Shown here: in pieces, positions 56,299 to 57,098 of the stretch
How positions within the stretch are numbered: position 1 is the first letter of the stretch
How the letters are laid out: every line of letters starts with the position of its first letter
NCBI GenBank assembly: GCA_029259935.1
Contig: JAJDEH010000233.1
Coordinates: 1-57,098, forward strand
Source: Planctomycetota bacterium
Lineage (GTDB): Bacteria; Planctomycetota; Planctomycetia; Pirellulales; Pirellulaceae
Direction of reading: 5' to 3'
DNA length: 57,098 bases
Made by a program: the position numbers and the translations under genes
The notes under the pieces: generated by a model
Seen by the model: only the letters and a program-made list of their open reading frames with translations
Database searches by the model: none
Told to the model about the DNA's origin: nothing

Positions 56299-57098
56299 GT
56301 GGAAATAGCTCGCAATCCGACTCGCGCGGTCAAAATCGGCACGGTCACCATTGGCGACGGCCACCCGATCGCCGTTCAAAGCATGACGGCCACCCACACC
56401 CAGCAGATCGATGCCACCGTCGAGCAAGTCGCTGCCTTGGCGGAAGCCGGAGCCGACGTGGTGCGAATCGCCGTGGACAGCAAGAAGGACGCCGAGGCGC
56501 TGGCGGAAATCCGTCGCCAAACCTCCGCCAATCTGTCGGTCGATCTGCAGGAGAATTATCGGTTGGCCGAATTGGTCGCGCCGCATGTCGATAAGGTTCG
56601 CTACAACCCGGGGCACCTTTACCATCACGAGCGTGAGAAGCCTTGGCAGGAAAAAGTCGATTATCTGGCCGGCGTGGCGCAGGAACACGATTGCGCGATC
56701 CGAGTCGGCGTCAACTGCGGCAGTGTCGACCCGGCCAAGAAGGAAAAGTACGATCCGGAAGATTCGATCACGCCCATGCTGGAAAGCGCGTGGGAACATT
56801 GCGTTCATCTCGATTCGCTGAACTTCACCCGTTATTGTGTGTCGCTAAAAGATTCCGATCCGCAAAAAGTCATTGAAGTGAATCGACGATTTGCCGAGCG
56901 GCGGCCCGACGTGCCGCTGCATCTAGGCGTGACGGAAGCCGGCATGCCGCCCGATGGCGTCATCAAAACGCGGATCGCGTTCGAGCAACTGATCGGCGGT
57001 GGCATCGGCGATACCATCCGCGTTTCGCTCACGGTACCCAACGCGCGCAAGCCCGAGGAGATTGAAGCGGGCCGTCAAATCTTGGCCGACATCGCGGC
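56299..57098 (+). CDS. ispG: 4-hydroxy-3-methylbut-2-enyl diphosphate synthase IspG (partial, 3' end missing)
   Basis: The first 266 codons of IspG (GcpE), an iron-sulfur enzyme of the MEP isoprenoid pathway that converts MEcPP to HMBPP. The frame runs open to the window edge, so the gene is truncated there. A GTG at 56299 starts [20 protein letters not shown]. Family marks are [65 protein letters not shown] and [20 protein letters not shown]. The cluster-binding cysteines lie beyond the edge. The start was chosen because the next ATG is at residue 29, too far in. Confidence 0.94.
   Translation, partial: MEIARNPTRAVKIGTVTIGDGHPIAVQSMTATHTQQIDATVEQVAALAEAGADVVRIAVDSKKDAEALAEIRRQTSANLSVDLQENYRLAELVAPHVDKVRYNPGHLYHHEREKPWQEKVDYLAGVAQEHDCAIRVGVNCGSVDPAKKEKYDPEDSITPMLESAWEHCVHLDSLNFTRYCVSLKDSDPQKVIEVNRRFAERRPDVPLHLGVTEAGMPPDGVIKTRIAFEQLIGGGIGDTIRVSLTVPNARKPEEIEAGRQILADIA

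Overview
The window is about 57 kb of GC-rich bacterial chromosome. It almost certainly comes from a member of the Planctomycetota, probably Pirellulales-like. The markers are a DUF1549/DUF1553 - DUF1501 - WD40 gene set, a DUF1559 pilin-like protein, a fusion ending in a Pirellula/Verrucomicrobium-type heme domain, BamB-like PQQ propellers, a BatA/VWA/MoxR/DUF58 membrane cluster, and the HemQ-type heme enzyme. I see no phage, transposase, CRISPR array or rRNA. Assignments rest on reading the translations by eye; no database search was possible.

Layout. 1-905: no convincing gene. 906-5077 (+): planctomycete DUF1549/DUF1553, DUF1501 and WD40 genes, then a small unknown gene on the minus strand and a Tat-exported Gfo/Idh/MocA oxidoreductase (to 7063). 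7137-17265 (+): a cobalamin operon. A B12 riboswitch is followed by a DUF1559 pilin-like protein, a small lipoprotein, BluB, CobQ, CobO, CobU, a BtuF-like binding lipoprotein, BtuC, BtuD, CbiB and a CobD/CobC aminotransferase-like enzyme. Many of the stops and starts overlap. 17324-25844: a zinc-ribbon/LRR protein, a membrane-inserted alpha/beta hydrolase, tRNA-Cys, an exported PQQ-propeller protein and an HTH protein.

25952-40327 (-): seven co-oriented genes that look like one cell-envelope system. In transcription order they are an exported squalene-cyclase-like toroid, a BatA/VWA membrane protein, a VWA/amidotransferase-like membrane protein, a DUF4175-like membrane protein, a 1241-residue Ala/Glu-rich coiled-coil protein, a MoxR AAA ATPase and a DUF58 protein. 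A perfect-length 113-bp tandem duplication lies inside this cluster.

40496-46305 (-): a DEDDh exonuclease, a small membrane protein, HemQ, GatB, GatA, GatC and ribosomal protein L28. 46508-57098: an exported sialate O-acetylesterase-like protein, a three-module sugar-dehydrogenase/cytochrome c fusion, a membrane-anchored PQQ propeller, a glycine-zipper lipoprotein, a DUF2079 membrane protein, and the 5' part of ispG running off the right edge.

The two parts most worth follow-up are the B12 riboswitch operon that starts with a pilin-like gene where many bacteria place an outer-membrane B12 receptor, and the envelope cluster built around MoxR and a giant coiled coil.
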